Of a DNA stretch of 27,806 nucleotides, positions 1 to 6,581 are shown in pieces (within the stretch, counting starts at the first letter, position 1; every line of letters begins with the position of its first letter). The notes beneath the pieces are model-generated. The model had not been told where the DNA came from. It did no database searches and saw only the letters and a list, made by a program, of their open reading frames with translations. Made by a program: the position numbers and the translations under genes. Source of the DNA: a virus; IMG/VR virus record IMGVR_UViG_3300035156_000131, positions 1 to 27,806 of that record. One strand, given 5' to 3'.

Positions 1-667
1 TTGGGAGAAGACCATTTTTGAACGTGCCGTTCGCGGCGTCGTCCGCAGACATCGCCGCACCGAAGACCTCGGAGCCGAACCGGATCGCGGACATTCCCAC
101 TCGCCCATCGATGCTGAAGGCAGGGATATGCAGCATGTCGCTGCGGGCGATCTGACGGCGAGGCCCTTTGCGGGGCCGATACCAATACTCCAGCCGCCCG
201 TCATCATCGACATCCAGATCCACCCGGGAAGGCAGGAGGAAATCCAAGGCAATGACCCGGCCGCCTGATCGGTGAATTTCGCAGTACGCGTTACCCCAGA
301 GCAGCATCGACGACACCACCGCCTGCCAGAACTGGAACGCAGTCATGTCCTCGTTGGGGCTGCTGTGGATCACGTCGTACAGCGAGAAATCTCGCGCGTC
401 CTCGCGATCACCATCGGCCTTGCGCCGGAATACGCCCAGTGGCAAGCCAGCGACAGAAGTGGAGATGATCCGAACGCAGGCCCAAACGGTGGAGAGGCGC
501 ATGACGTTGTCGGCATTCACGGATTTGCCGGAGCTGGACTGGTTGCCTAGGAATGCGCCCCAGAACCCCCCGTCACTCAGGCGGATGGCTTTTCCCGTCC
601 AGTCGCCGAGCGACCTGATCGGCTTGGCCGCAGACCTGCCGAGGACCAGCGAGAGAGATTTATTCAC
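1..667 (-). CDS. Phage portal protein, HK97 type (partial, 3' end outside window)
   Basis: Reading the minus strand from a GTG at 667 gives an uninterrupted frame to the window edge (about 222 residues). It contains SVNADNVMRLSTVWACVRI, SLPLGVFRR, HSSPNEDMTAFQFWQAV, LLWGNAYCEI and HIPAFSIDGRVGMSAI, a series typical of HK97-family portals. The portal forms the dodecameric ring at the capsid vertex through which DNA is packaged and on which the terminase docks. The GTG start sits in GTGAATAA, so it overlaps the end of the small membrane-protein gene by 8 bp, suggesting translational coupling. The C-terminus, protease and capsid genes should lie beyond base 1. Portal identity is firm; the exact start is likely but not proven. 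Confidence 0.9.
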   Translation of the reverse strand, partial: MNKSLSLVLGRSAAKPIRSLGDWTGKAIRLSDGGFWGAFLGNQSSSGKSVNADNVMRLSTVWACVRIISTSVAGLPLGVFRRKADGDREDARDFSLYDVIHSSPNEDMTAFQFWQAVVSSMLLWGNAYCEIHRSGGRVIALDFLLPSRVDLDVDDDGRLEYWYRPRKGPRRQIARSDMLHIPAFSIDGRVGMSAIRFGSEVFGAAMSADDAANGTFKNGLLP

Positions 668-824
668 CTGCTAGACCTTTTTGAATGAAACCGGCAATCA
701 GAAACATTGAGGCAGCCGCTGCGATGAGCGCCCATCCGATGCCGAACAGGATAAAAACCCCTCCGACGAGCAGGCCGAAACCTGCCAACGCCGTCAGGAT
801 GAAAAACATCAATGGCAGGCTCAT
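660..824 (-). CDS. Small hydrophobic membrane protein between terminase and portal
   Basis: A 54-residue frame starts with ATG at 824. Its TGA-overlapping start (ATGA) is coupled to the large terminase stop, and it ends 8 bp inside the portal gene. The protein is nearly all hydrophobic: [17 protein letters not shown], then [19 protein letters not shown], then [11 protein letters not shown]. This predicts two transmembrane segments. Tiny membrane proteins at this terminase-portal position recur in HK97-like prophages, but no function is established to my knowledge. Tight packing and overlaps on both sides support a real gene although it is short. Confidence 0.72.
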   Translation of the reverse strand: MSLPLMFFILTALAGFGLLVGGVFILFGIGWALIAAAASMFLIAGFIQKGLAGE

Positions 825-2548
825 GCGATTATTGGATTCCGGATTGAGTCCATGAAAGATTCGGTGGTGTTCTGCGCCGCATCTACAAGCACGCGGCCGA
901 TCGTCATGATCAGTGCCACCGCCCCGTCAATCTTGTTGTCGTCGCCCTGCTTGATCGGACGCACCACGTCGTCGTTACCGGGCATGTTCTTGCCAATAAC
1001 GTTGGCGATACACCAGGTCATGATCGGGTTGCCGTCATGATGGAATCGGCCAGACTCGATCGCGGCCTCAAGCTCCTTCATCGGGTCGGACATGTTGGTG
1101 TAGTTCTGCGTGATCGTGATGGGGTTGAACCCTTCATCGTCTAGGTCGTGGCTCAGACCGGTTGCACCGTGCGGGTCAATGGGCGATTCCCTGAGCGGCG
1201 CCTGGTGATTGGCCTCTTTGGTGTCCTCGAGGATCTCGCGATAATCGATCTCCGCGCCGTCGGTGACTTCCAAATGCCCCGAGTTGATCCACGCCTGGAA
1301 GCGCTCCGACATTCGCTTGTTGTCGGTGTTGTATGCAGTGTCGTAAGGCACCCAGAATTTCGGACCAATGCAGTAGTAGTGGGTCTTGCCGTCGATGACC
1401 CGCCAAAACAGGCGCGCCCTTGAGTTCATGTCCAGCTTGCGCGCCAAGTCGAAGCCGGCAATCCACTCCTGGCCCTCGAATTGTTCGAGCGTCAGCGTGG
1501 TGTCTTCGCAGGCCTTCCAGCTTTCCATGTTGAAAAAGCCGGATTTCGCACTGACCCACAGGTTGAGATGCTTGGTTTTGAACGTGTTGGCGAAGCGGGC
1601 GGACCGAATGGCCCTCGCCTGCTGGCTTTCCAGGTACTCCTGGAACACCGAAACGCCGTGATTCGGATTGGCCTTCGCCAGCATTTTCGGGTCGGTCCAG
1701 TCATCCCCCTCGTCGAGAGTCCATATCCAGCCGAACAGCTCGTCGTCGGGCACGGTGCCGGCCAGCATCTCTACGACCTGGCGGCGCTTGTCGTAGCAAG
1801 GTCCTTCAATATCGGCGCCAGCGGTGGTGATGATGAACATCAGCGGCTGACGTCTCGCGCCCATCCCCGTCAGCATGGTGTCGTACTGGGCCGAGGTCCG
1901 GTGCTCGTGGTATTCGTCAACGATCGCGCAGCTCGGTGAAGCACCGTCACCGGGATCACCGATCAGCGGCTCGAAGCGGCTGAAGTCGGACGGAATATTC
2001 ATGTTCGAGGCATTGACCTCGATGCCGGCAGCTTGAATCAGCATGGGCGACTTGCTGACCATCAGCTTCGCGGGCCGAAAAACCTCCCACGCCTGCTTCT
2101 CGGTGGTCGCGCCGGCATACACCTCGGCCCCGAACTCGCCGTCGGCCACAAACATGCTGATACCAACGCCGCCGGCGACTACGGACTTCCCGTTCTTTCG
2201 GGGCACTTCCCAATAGCTTTCACGGAACCGGCGGTGGCCGCCTTTCTTCTTGACCCAGCCAAATGTGACCGCCAGGCCGAACAGCTGCCAGGGCTCCAGA
2301 CTGATCAGCTGACGCTTGAAAGCCCACTCGCCCTTCGTGTGCGGCAGGAGCTGCATGAGCTTCAGCTTCTTTTCAGCCTTCGCGGGATCAAACTTGAAGC
2401 GGAACCCGCGCTTGCGGCTGGCAGCCACGTCGTCGAAGTGGCGCTGCACCGCCTGATGAATGTAACGGCACGCCGGTACCTTCCCGCGAAGCAATGACCG
2501 ACCCCACGCCATCGCCTTGTCGACGTTAGGGTGGGCGGATTTGGCCAT
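821..2548 (-). CDS. Terminase large subunit (ATPase/nuclease)
   Basis: This 575-residue protein is the DNA-packaging motor and genome-cutting nuclease. A Walker A-like PRKNGKS lies near residues 116-122. The hydrophobic Walker B strand with catalytic acid, [10 protein letters not shown], is near 207-216. A TTAGAD coupling motif is near 241-246. The C-terminal nuclease domain shows [10 protein letters not shown] (acid near 367) and [14 protein letters not shown] near the end. Length fits the HK97/lambdoid TerL group (about 550-600 residues). The ATG overlaps the small-terminase stop as TGATG, and its own stop overlaps the next gene as ATGA, so the packaging genes form one translationally coupled late unit. 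Confidence 0.95.
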   Translation of the reverse strand: MAKSAHPNVDKAMAWGRSLLRGKVPACRYIHQAVQRHFDDVAASRKRGFRFKFDPAKAEKKLKLMQLLPHTKGEWAFKRQLISLEPWQLFGLAVTFGWVKKKGGHRRFRESYWEVPRKNGKSVVAGGVGISMFVADGEFGAEVYAGATTEKQAWEVFRPAKLMVSKSPMLIQAAGIEVNASNMNIPSDFSRFEPLIGDPGDGASPSCAIVDEYHEHRTSAQYDTMLTGMGARRQPLMFIITTAGADIEGPCYDKRRQVVEMLAGTVPDDELFGWIWTLDEGDDWTDPKMLAKANPNHGVSVFQEYLESQQARAIRSARFANTFKTKHLNLWVSAKSGFFNMESWKACEDTTLTLEQFEGQEWIAGFDLARKLDMNSRARLFWRVIDGKTHYYCIGPKFWVPYDTAYNTDNKRMSERFQAWINSGHLEVTDGAEIDYREILEDTKEANHQAPLRESPIDPHGATGLSHDLDDEGFNPITITQNYTNMSDPMKELEAAIESGRFHHDGNPIMTWCIANVIGKNMPGNDDVVRPIKQGDDNKIDGAVALIMTIGRVLVDAAQNTTESFMDSIRNPIIA

Positions 2549-3033
2549 CAGCTACTCAGTAATTTGGCGAACTCGTTGGTTTCCTTTTCTTTGTTGCCGC
2601 CGATCAAGCGCGTGCGGCTCGCCGGATCCAGCCCAAGCATTGATCCGAACGTCACCATCTGGCGCATCGTTTCGTTGGCCGCGGTCAGGGCTGGATTCTT
2701 CATCGGGCCACCGGTGGCCCCGGTCACCACAATGCCAAATTCCTTGATCGACTCCTGCGCCATGCGCCAGTTGTCATAGGCGCTGCAGAACGCTTCGACG
2801 TTATGCAGATCGGTGATCGCTACCACGTTCTCGCGCAGCAGCTCCGGAACAATCATGTTCCACATGGTGGCCGCGCGGGGACTGAACCACTCCGGCGGGT
2901 CGATCTGGGTGATCTTGGAAAACTGGGGCTCGGCGGTGTTCAGCGCACGCTTGCCCGGGTTTCCGGCCAGTGCTTTCTTGGCCGTTGGCTTGGGTTTGCG
3001 ACCACGGCCGGCGACCGTGGCGGTGCCTCCCAT
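2548..3033 (-). CDS. Terminase small subunit, P27 family
   Basis: This 161-residue protein begins with a basic, glycine-rich [24 protein letters not shown] segment, characteristic of P27-type small terminases. Conserved helices follow: [40 protein letters not shown] and a C-terminal [13 protein letters not shown]. Small terminases recognise the packaging site on concatemeric DNA and regulate the large subunit. The ATG at 3033 has AGGAG seven bases upstream. The gene lies directly beside the large subunit (TGATG overlap) and just downstream, in transcription order, of the HNH gene and the repeat-bearing gap that may be cos. Confidence 0.92.
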   Translation of the reverse strand: MGGTATVAGRGRKPKPTAKKALAGNPGKRALNTAEPQFSKITQIDPPEWFSPRAATMWNMIVPELLRENVVAITDLHNVEAFCSAYDNWRMAQESIKEFGIVVTGATGGPMKNPALTAANETMRQMVTFGSMLGLDPASRTRLIGGNKEKETNEFAKLLSS

Positions 3034-3130
3034 CGCGCAACTCCTGAATTTTTAATTTCGCGGGTGTAAAAAAACGACTGAGGGCGCGGTCTAGAAGCCG
3101 AAGGGCTCAGACTTTTGCCCCTCCCCCCTC

Positions 3131-3164
3131 CGCACCGCAATGGTGCGCGCACCGCAATGGTGCG
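3131..3164. repeat. Two exact tandem 17-bp hairpin units, possible cos/terminase-binding element
   Basis: The unit CGCACCGCAATGGTGCG occurs twice back to back (3131-3147 and 3148-3164). Each is itself a palindrome with 6-bp arms (CGCACC/GGTGCG) around GCAAT. A pyrimidine tract (CCCCTCCCCCCTCC) immediately precedes it. The element occupies the 159-bp gap between the HNH gene and the small terminase, the usual place for cos in phages that carry a cos-proximal HNH endonuclease. The repeat is seen directly; a packaging role is inference. Confidence 0.6.
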
Positions 3165-3192
3165 CTCCATCAGATGTGCCTGAGAATCGATC

Positions 3193-3597
3193 TCATTCGA
3201 CCGTCCGCGCGGCCGAGGCCTTGACGTTGCCCCAACCACCGTCCTCTGCCGCCGTCTTGCGGCTGTGGCAGGGGTGGCACAGCGCCTGCCAGTTGGATCG
3301 ATCCCAGAACAGGTCCTTGTCGCCTTGATGCGGAACGATGTGATCGACATCAGTCGACGCCGTCACGCGACCGGACCGCTCGCACTCAACGCATAGCGGA
3401 TGCTTGGCAATGAAGCCCTTGCGGGCCTGCTGCCACTTATAGCTGTAACCACGCTGGCTGCTGGTCTCTCGCTGCTTCTCTCGCTGCTTTACCTCGAACC
3501 GCTTGCCGACGTCCTTGTGTGCATCACAGTAGCGAGGGTTGCGGGTCAGAACGTTGCAGCCCTGGGCATTGCACGGCTTCTGAGATCTCAGCGGCAT
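3193..3597 (-). CDS. HNH endonuclease, cos-proximal type
   Basis: This 134-residue protein has a CxxC pair around residues 69-72 (LCVECE). A DVDHIVPH motif follows near 83-90. NWQALCHPCHSRKT is near 102-114, giving the His-Asn-His active site with a structural zinc. An N-terminal CNAQGCN...CDAH element may bind a second zinc. HNH proteins next to the small terminase, such as the HK97 gp74 group, are known to be needed for terminase cleavage at cos and head maturation. Position, size and motif order agree with that role. It overlaps the 59-residue gene upstream by 10 bp. Confidence 0.92.
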   Translation of the reverse strand: MPLRSQKPCNAQGCNVLTRNPRYCDAHKDVGKRFEVKQREKQRETSSQRGYSYKWQQARKGFIAKHPLCVECERSGRVTASTDVDHIVPHQGDKDLFWDRSNWQALCHPCHSRKTAAEDGGWGNVKASAARTVE

Positions 3598-3767
3598 GGT
3601 GTGCCGTCCATGTACCTGAGGGGTTGGGCACCAGCGTCTTCAGGCTCATCCTCTGCCATCGCTTGGATCAGCAGGTCGAGACGATCGGCGATCATCTGCA
3701 TCGCCTTTGCCTGGGCCTCCTGTGCTGCCGCTGTTCTTTCCAGCAATGAGATCAGCTGCTCGTTCAT
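3588..3767 (-). CDS. Small helical hypothetical protein ahead of HNH gene
   Basis: A 59-residue product starts MNEQLISLLERTAAAQE. I chose the ATG at 3767 because AAGGTGG lies a few bases upstream; an in-frame longer start at 3800 has no such site. The sequence is an amphipathic helix of roughly 40 residues (QAKAMQMIADRLDLLIQAMAED) followed by a polar tail, DGTPCR. Small helical proteins with an IADRLDLLI-like core are common in Pseudomonas prophages at this locus. No function is known to me. It overlaps the HNH start by 10 bp and the upstream CxxC gene extensively in another frame. Confidence 0.65.
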   Translation of the reverse strand: MNEQLISLLERTAAAQEAQAKAMQMIADRLDLLIQAMAEDEPEDAGAQPLRYMDGTPCR

Positions 3768-3837
3768 ATGCCACCTTCGACCACTTGTTGATCCACGCAC
3801 GCCGCGCGGCGCATCCGGAGCAGGCCATCATCTTCAC
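3646..3837 (-). CDS. Small CxxC protein, overlapping next gene out of frame
   Basis: The frame starts at GTG 3837 within GTGA, sharing bases with the stop of the preceding gene. It encodes MKMMACSGCAARRAWINKWSK and continues to 63 residues. The N-terminal CSGC followed by a basic tryptophan-containing helix resembles tiny zinc-binding phage proteins seen ahead of HNH/terminase genes. The last 41 or so codons overlap the 59-residue gene in a different frame, and that part has low complexity (GSTGGPGKGDADDRR). The 4-bp coupling favours a real gene. The long overlap is unusual, so the C-terminal part may be poorly constrained. Confidence 0.5.
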   Translation of the reverse strand: MKMMACSGCAARRAWINKWSKVAYERAADLIAGKNSGSTGGPGKGDADDRRSSRPADPSDGRG

Positions 3838-3962
3838 TCAACTGTGCAGGCCGGCCACTTGCATCGCGCGAATGCCAAGGCACCTGCGTGATCTTGGTCT
3901 TCCGGCATGATCATGGGGAATGGTTTGAAGCCCGGCACTGTCAGGTACCAGGACTTCTTCAT
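3834..3962 (-). CDS. Small hypothetical protein (42 aa)
   Basis: The ATG at 3962 overlaps the Rz1 stop as ATGA, and the stop at 3834 overlaps the next start as GTGA, so the gene sits in a coupled chain. The product begins MKKSWYLTVPGFKPFPMIM and ends FARCKWPACTVE. A compact beta-rich start (WYLTVPGF.PFPM) followed by an ALAFARxxWP helix resembles short proteins of Pseudomonas phages thought to be globular, with no assigned function. Longer in-frame starts at 4046 would run through Rz1 and are not needed. Confidence 0.65.
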   Translation of the reverse strand: MKKSWYLTVPGFKPFPMIMPEDQDHAGALAFARCKWPACTVE

Positions 3963-4228
3963 TTGCTTTGGCTGCGAACGATCTGCGCGTCGACTTGGTC
4001 GGCGCACGTGTCGAGCAGCTTGATGGCCTGATCCTTGAGCTCCCACACGTCGCCGTTGTCACGCAGATCGGTATCGTCTGCGTTGACGCGCTCGCATGGG
4101 ATCAGCTCAGGGGCTTCCAGCCTTATTGCTGTGGTCTTTGTTACCACTTGCGGCTTTTCCGCGCAGGCCGTCAGGCAGAGGCTGAGCAGCCCAATCACGA
4201 ACAGGTTTGCTGTTGCGCTTGAGATCAT
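3959..4228 (-). CDS. Rz1-like outer-membrane spanin lipoprotein
   Basis: This 89-residue protein has a short N-terminus, a hydrophobic stretch (NLFVIGLLSLCLTAC) and a lipobox LTAC with the acylated cysteine near residue 22. A periplasmic tail follows. Rz1-type o-spanins are anchored in the outer membrane and pair with the Rz i-spanin to fuse the membranes at lysis. The ATG has AGGA five bases upstream. The gene starts inside Rz in another frame (122-bp overlap), the classic overlapping spanin arrangement, although here the Rz1 end extends beyond Rz. Function comes from architecture and context. Confidence 0.88.
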   Translation of the reverse strand: MISSATANLFVIGLLSLCLTACAEKPQVVTKTTAIRLEAPELIPCERVNADDTDLRDNGDVWELKDQAIKLLDTCADQVDAQIVRSQSK

Positions 4229-4538
4229 CGAAATCCTTCTTGGCCTTTTTGGCCTTGTCTTCGCTGGCCTTGATGCGTTTGTTCAAGTCGGCGGTGTACG
4301 CGACGTTGCGGGCGGCTTCGGCTTTCAGCGTGGTAATCGTGGCCTGGCTTTCTTTGTTGGCATCGACTGCGACCTGCTTAGCGTCTCGCTCCACAGTGAC
4401 GGCACCTTGCAAGGTGACGACGCGGATCTGCTGGACCGCGATTAGCAGGCTCATCACGATCACAATGACGATCGCGACCGCGATGGCTCGCAACGTGGAA
4501 CCAACTTTGGCTACTTCAACAATGGGCTCTGCGCTCAT
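4107..4538 (-). CDS. Rz-like inner-membrane spanin
   Basis: This 143-residue protein has one N-terminal transmembrane segment (AIAVAIVIVIVMSLLIAV, about 18-35). A charged, alpha-helical periplasmic domain rich in Lys, Ala and Glu follows (SQATITTLKAEAARNVAYTA, DLNKRIKASEDKAKKAKKD), consistent with a coiled coil. This is the i-spanin architecture, which links the cytoplasmic membrane to Rz1. The start overlaps the holin stop (ATGA), so holin, Rz and Rz1 are translated from one late message. No endolysin is between them; that gene must lie elsewhere in the phage or be absent. Confidence 0.88.
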   Translation of the reverse strand: MSAEPIVEVAKVGSTLRAIAVAIVIVIVMSLLIAVQQIRVVTLQGAVTVERDAKQVAVDANKESQATITTLKAEAARNVAYTADLNKRIKASEDKAKKAKKDFDDLKRNSKPVRDWAAQPLPDGLRGKAASGNKDHSNKAGSP

Positions 4539-4861
4539 AGTGAGTCCGCCTTACGTCCGAGGAACCTGATGATCAGCTCGCGGATCGCCGTAACGCCGAT
4601 GAACCCGATGGTGCCGCCGGCGGCTACGGACAGACTCGAAGGCCAGGCCATCCACTCAATGACGCTGCTGGCTGACAGGCTCAACGCGCCGCAGATCAGC
4701 GCCTCGAGCACGACACGCCATTTGTTGGCCTCTTTGCCTTCATAGAGCACGCGCAATAACGAGATCGTTGCGGCCATGATCGCTCCTTGCCAGAGCGGCG
4801 TCGTGATGATCAGCCAGACGTGCGCCCAGAAGTCAGGTGTTTTTTCCGGCATCGTCGACAT
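4535..4861 (-). CDS. Lambda-family (S-type) holin with dual-start motif
   Basis: The product is about 108 residues from ATG 4861. MPEKTPDFW is followed by three hydrophobic segments: WQGAIMAATISLLRVLY, VVLEALICGALSLSASSVI and VAAGGTIGFIGVTAIRELI. It ends in a basic tail, RFLGRKADSL. The fold and the MPEK start match the lambda S holin family, which forms lethal membrane holes at a set time. A GTG at 4873 is in frame but lies too close to the AAGGG sequence; the ATG at 4861 is 11 bases from it. A second ATG at 4852 gives MSTMPEK, resembling the antiholin/holin dual start of lambda. Confidence 0.85.
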   Translation of the reverse strand: MSTMPEKTPDFWAHVWLIITTPLWQGAIMAATISLLRVLYEGKEANKWRVVLEALICGALSLSASSVIEWMAWPSSLSVAAGGTIGFIGVTAIRELIIRFLGRKADSL

Positions 4862-4893
4862 CCGACAGTCCACCCTTGCGGGATCGGCATATG

Positions 4894-4917
4894 AAAAGCC
4901 CCAGCAGATGCCGAGGC
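4894..4917 (-). terminator. Rho-independent terminator ahead of holin, minus strand
   Basis: Read on the minus strand, GCCTCGGC and GCTGGGGC pair as an 8-9 bp stem (two G-U pairs) around a short loop, followed by TTTT. It lies about 35 bp before the holin start. It would block early read-through into lysis genes unless Q-modified polymerase passes, similar to lambda tR'. Stem and T-run are visible; activity is inferred. Confidence 0.6.
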
Positions 4918-4998
4918 GCGTATAAAGTCTTAAAGTGGCATCGTGGAATGATGTTCAACTGCCTTGCTTTGATGGCCTCGCTTCATGGAGGAATTCGC

Positions 4999-5232
4999 TT
5001 GAAGATGACCAGCTGCGTAGCAATCACTCGGGCCCATTTAATGATCGAGGTAATCCGTCAAAGCGTTGCGCCTGGGCTTGCCGAACGAAACAAAGCCGTG
5101 GCTGAAGGCTATATCGCTTCGCTTCTTGACTGCGGACTTATTGATCGAGATCAGTATGAAGACTTAACAGTTGCGGCCGAGTTGGCTTTGACCCACTGGG
5201 CTATCAAGCCTGGCCTCGGTAGCCACCTCTGA
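4999..5232 (+). CDS. Hypothetical small protein (moron candidate)
   Basis: A TTG at 4999 is seven bases downstream of GGAGG, giving a 77-residue protein. An in-frame ATG at 5005 would have a 13-base spacing. The sequence is mostly helical: TRAHLMIEVIRQSVAPGLAERNK, GYIASLLDCGLIDRDQYEDL, AAELALTHWAIKPG. I do not recognise a family. It points opposite to the flanking late genes, is followed at once by two more plus-strand genes, and lies antisense to the presumed late transcript. TATAAA at 4921-4926 could be a -10 box but has no clear -35. Confidence 0.6.
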   Translation: MKMTSCVAITRAHLMIEVIRQSVAPGLAERNKAVAEGYIASLLDCGLIDRDQYEDLTVAAELALTHWAIKPGLGSHL

Positions 5233-5331
5233 ATGTGTCCGTGCGCGGTTACTGATATGGTGAATTCACTCGGAACTTTCTCTCTGCTGCGCCAATCCCT
5301 GTTGGACAATCAAAGCCAAGGAGACGGGGAC

Positions 5332-5556
5332 ATGGCGCAGGAAAAGCACTATCGAATCGACTACTTGCTCAAGGGCGCCTACAAGAGCTTTCACATCCGG
5401 GCCGCCAGAATGGACAATGCAGAAGCTTGGCATTGGGCAACGGTTGACGCTGGGTTTGGAGAGCTCCCGAAATATCGAAGCGACCCAGTCGTCAAGTTGA
5501 GCAAACCAAAAGCAGAAAAACTGGGCGTTACTAGCGTTGAATGGTCGCCCGTCTAG
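5332..5556 (+). CDS. DUF6555-like small protein, copy 1
   Basis: The ATG at 5332 follows AAGGAGACGGGGAC, a strong ribosome site, giving 74 residues (MAQEKHYRIDYLLKGAYKSF...). Features are a YxIDYxxxG strand, a DNAEAWHWATVDAG helix and a KAEKLGVTSVEWSPV C-terminus. I recall this pattern from the Pseudomonas-specific DUF6555 family, but the family name is from memory and unverified. The gene downstream is a diverged copy, so a duplication is likely. Function is unknown; solo expression in the lysogen is suggested by orientation. Confidence 0.75.
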   Translation: MAQEKHYRIDYLLKGAYKSFHIRAARMDNAEAWHWATVDAGFGELPKYRSDPVVKLSKPKAEKLGVTSVEWSPV

Positions 5557-5569
5557 CAGGGAGAAGTCG

Positions 5570-5854
5570 GTGACAATTTTTGACCAAGGGCTCCTAGAGA
5601 TGCGCCCTATCCTTCCGCCAAACACCTACGAGATCCACTATGTGCGCTATGGGCTCAAATGCGTGAAGCTTCATGAAGCCTATAGCATGAGCGAGTTTGA
5701 AGCCTGGGGCATCGCCGCGGCAGATTCAGGGATACCGGGGGCCCTTTTGCCCAGCCATCCCTTCCTCAGTTTGCTGCGGACTACCGCGGAGAACTGCGGC
5801 GTTACGAAAGTCCGCTGGAACCTCTGCCCCCGTACGATCCAAACATTGAAATAG
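5570..5854 (+). CDS. DUF6555-like small protein, copy 2 (diverged paralogue)
   Basis: GTG at 5570 follows GGGAG by six bases, giving 94 residues. The core aligns with the upstream neighbour: YEIHYVRYGLKCVKLHEA against YRIDYLLKGAYKSFHIRA, FEAWGIAAADSGIP against AEAWHWATVDAGFG, and AENCGVTKVRWN against AEKLGVTSVEWS. Copy 2 has a longer N-terminus (MTIFDQGLLEMRPILPPN) and an extended LLPSHPFLSLL loop. An ATG at the MRPILPP position is an alternative start. The 13-bp gap to copy 1 suggests co-transcription. Identity outside the core is low, so the duplication is old. Confidence 0.7.
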   Translation: MTIFDQGLLEMRPILPPNTYEIHYVRYGLKCVKLHEAYSMSEFEAWGIAAADSGIPGALLPSHPFLSLLRTTAENCGVTKVRWNLCPRTIQTLK

Positions 5855-6193
5855 GCGAGGTCTTTCCCTCCTGTCCGTCAAAGCCACCCCCGGCACATTC
5901 GAGGCAAAGTCCCAAGGATTGCCGGTGTTTTTCCGTACGCCGCACTGCCGGCTTCTCGGCGTCCAGGCCTCTCCCGAACGAACCACCCACCAACCTGGTT
6001 ATGGCGTCCTGCTCACAAAAGAAAAACCCCGCACATTGGCGGGGCTTCGAGTAGGGGTGTCGCGCTGAATCAGCTGAACACCCTGCCATGAAAACAGAGT
6101 TATTCCGCGCGTAAAAGTGTTTTTTCACTACGCAAACGTGATGCGCCAAAGATGGGCTCAGCCCACCGGCCATCGATACGATCACCGGGATGA
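5855..6193. other. Gene-poor 340-bp stretch between moron genes
   Basis: I find no convincing gene on either strand here. It holds the minus-strand terminator at 6021-6044. It also holds a loose inverted repeat at about 6109-6134 (GCGTAAAAGTG, T-run, CACTACGC) that could form a hairpin on either strand. The frames that are open lack ribosome sites and have shadow-like composition. Confidence 0.5.
6021..6044 (-). terminator. Rho-independent terminator, minus strand, between Q and lysis genes
   Basis: CCCCGC (6027-6032) and GCGGGG (6039-6044) form a GC stem with a 6-base loop. On the minus strand it is followed by TTTTTCTTTT. It lies 540 bp downstream of the Q gene and upstream of the holin, the expected position of a lambda tR'-type terminator on a late leader. 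Structure is seen; the tR' role is inference. Confidence 0.75.
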
Positions 6194-6222
6194 TTGTGAG
6201 CCAAGGTCAGGTACCCTATAGT
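6194..6222 (+). promoter_or_regulatory. Sigma70-type promoter for the 6251 gene
   Basis: TTGTGA (6194-6199), a 17-bp spacer and TATAGT (6217-6222) match the sigma70 consensus at 4/6 and 5/6 positions. The predicted start near 6229 leaves a leader of about 20 bases that includes AGGA before ATG 6251. It is the best promoter match in the moron block and implies expression independent of the phage early and late switches. Confidence 0.65.
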
Positions 6223-6250
6223 GGCTAATTACTATCAATCAGGACATATC

Positions 6251-6523
6251 ATGTTGCCCTCGCAGTCAGACGCCCGCTACCACACGGGTAAGGTAGAGAG
6301 CGTATTCGTATCGGTTGGCGAGGCATGGCGTGTAGAACGCTTCATTGACGAATACCTTGAATTACGAGGGTATCAACTCATCGAGAGCAATCGCCTCCTG
6401 CTAGCCCAGCAACTCGAAGCAGCCCCAGGCCGTCCTCCATACAGAATCGAAAGCCTCGTCTCGTGGCTGGACGAGAAATACAAACACTCTCGCCGTGCGC
6501 TTGCACCGAAGCTAGCACCTTAG
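6251..6523 (+). CDS. Hypothetical protein with its own promoter (moron candidate)
   Basis: The ATG at 6251 has AGGA six bases upstream; the upstream in-frame GTG at 6221 lies within the -10 box and is rejected. The 90-residue product (MLPSQSDARYHTGKVESVF...) has a FIDEYLELRGYQLIESNRLLLAQQL helix region, and a GRPPYRIESLVSWLDEKYKHSRRAL C-terminus that is basic at the end. No family is recognised. It is convergent with Q (58-bp gap) and oriented against the late operon, so it is probably transcribed from its own promoter in the lysogen. Confidence 0.7.
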   Translation: MLPSQSDARYHTGKVESVFVSVGEAWRVERFIDEYLELRGYQLIESNRLLLAQQLEAAPGRPPYRIESLVSWLDEKYKHSRRALAPKLAP

Positions 6524-6581
6524 CCCGGGGCAAAGACACCCCGAGCGACATGCAGTTTTATCTGGCCAAGAACGGAGTTCA

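Noticed and set aside
2033-2497. Long plus-strand frame opposite the large terminase
   Set aside because: Shadow of a confirmed gene in a high-GC genome, with no ribosome site or family features.
3959-4873. Endolysin within the lysis cassette
   Set aside because: Holin, Rz and Rz1 are contiguous with ATGA overlaps and no muramidase, amidase or transglycosylase motif appears in the window.
6045-6260. Late promoter pR' on the minus strand
   Set aside because: Several weak boxes exist (for example CTGATT-16-TATAGG), but none is convincing, so no feature was called.
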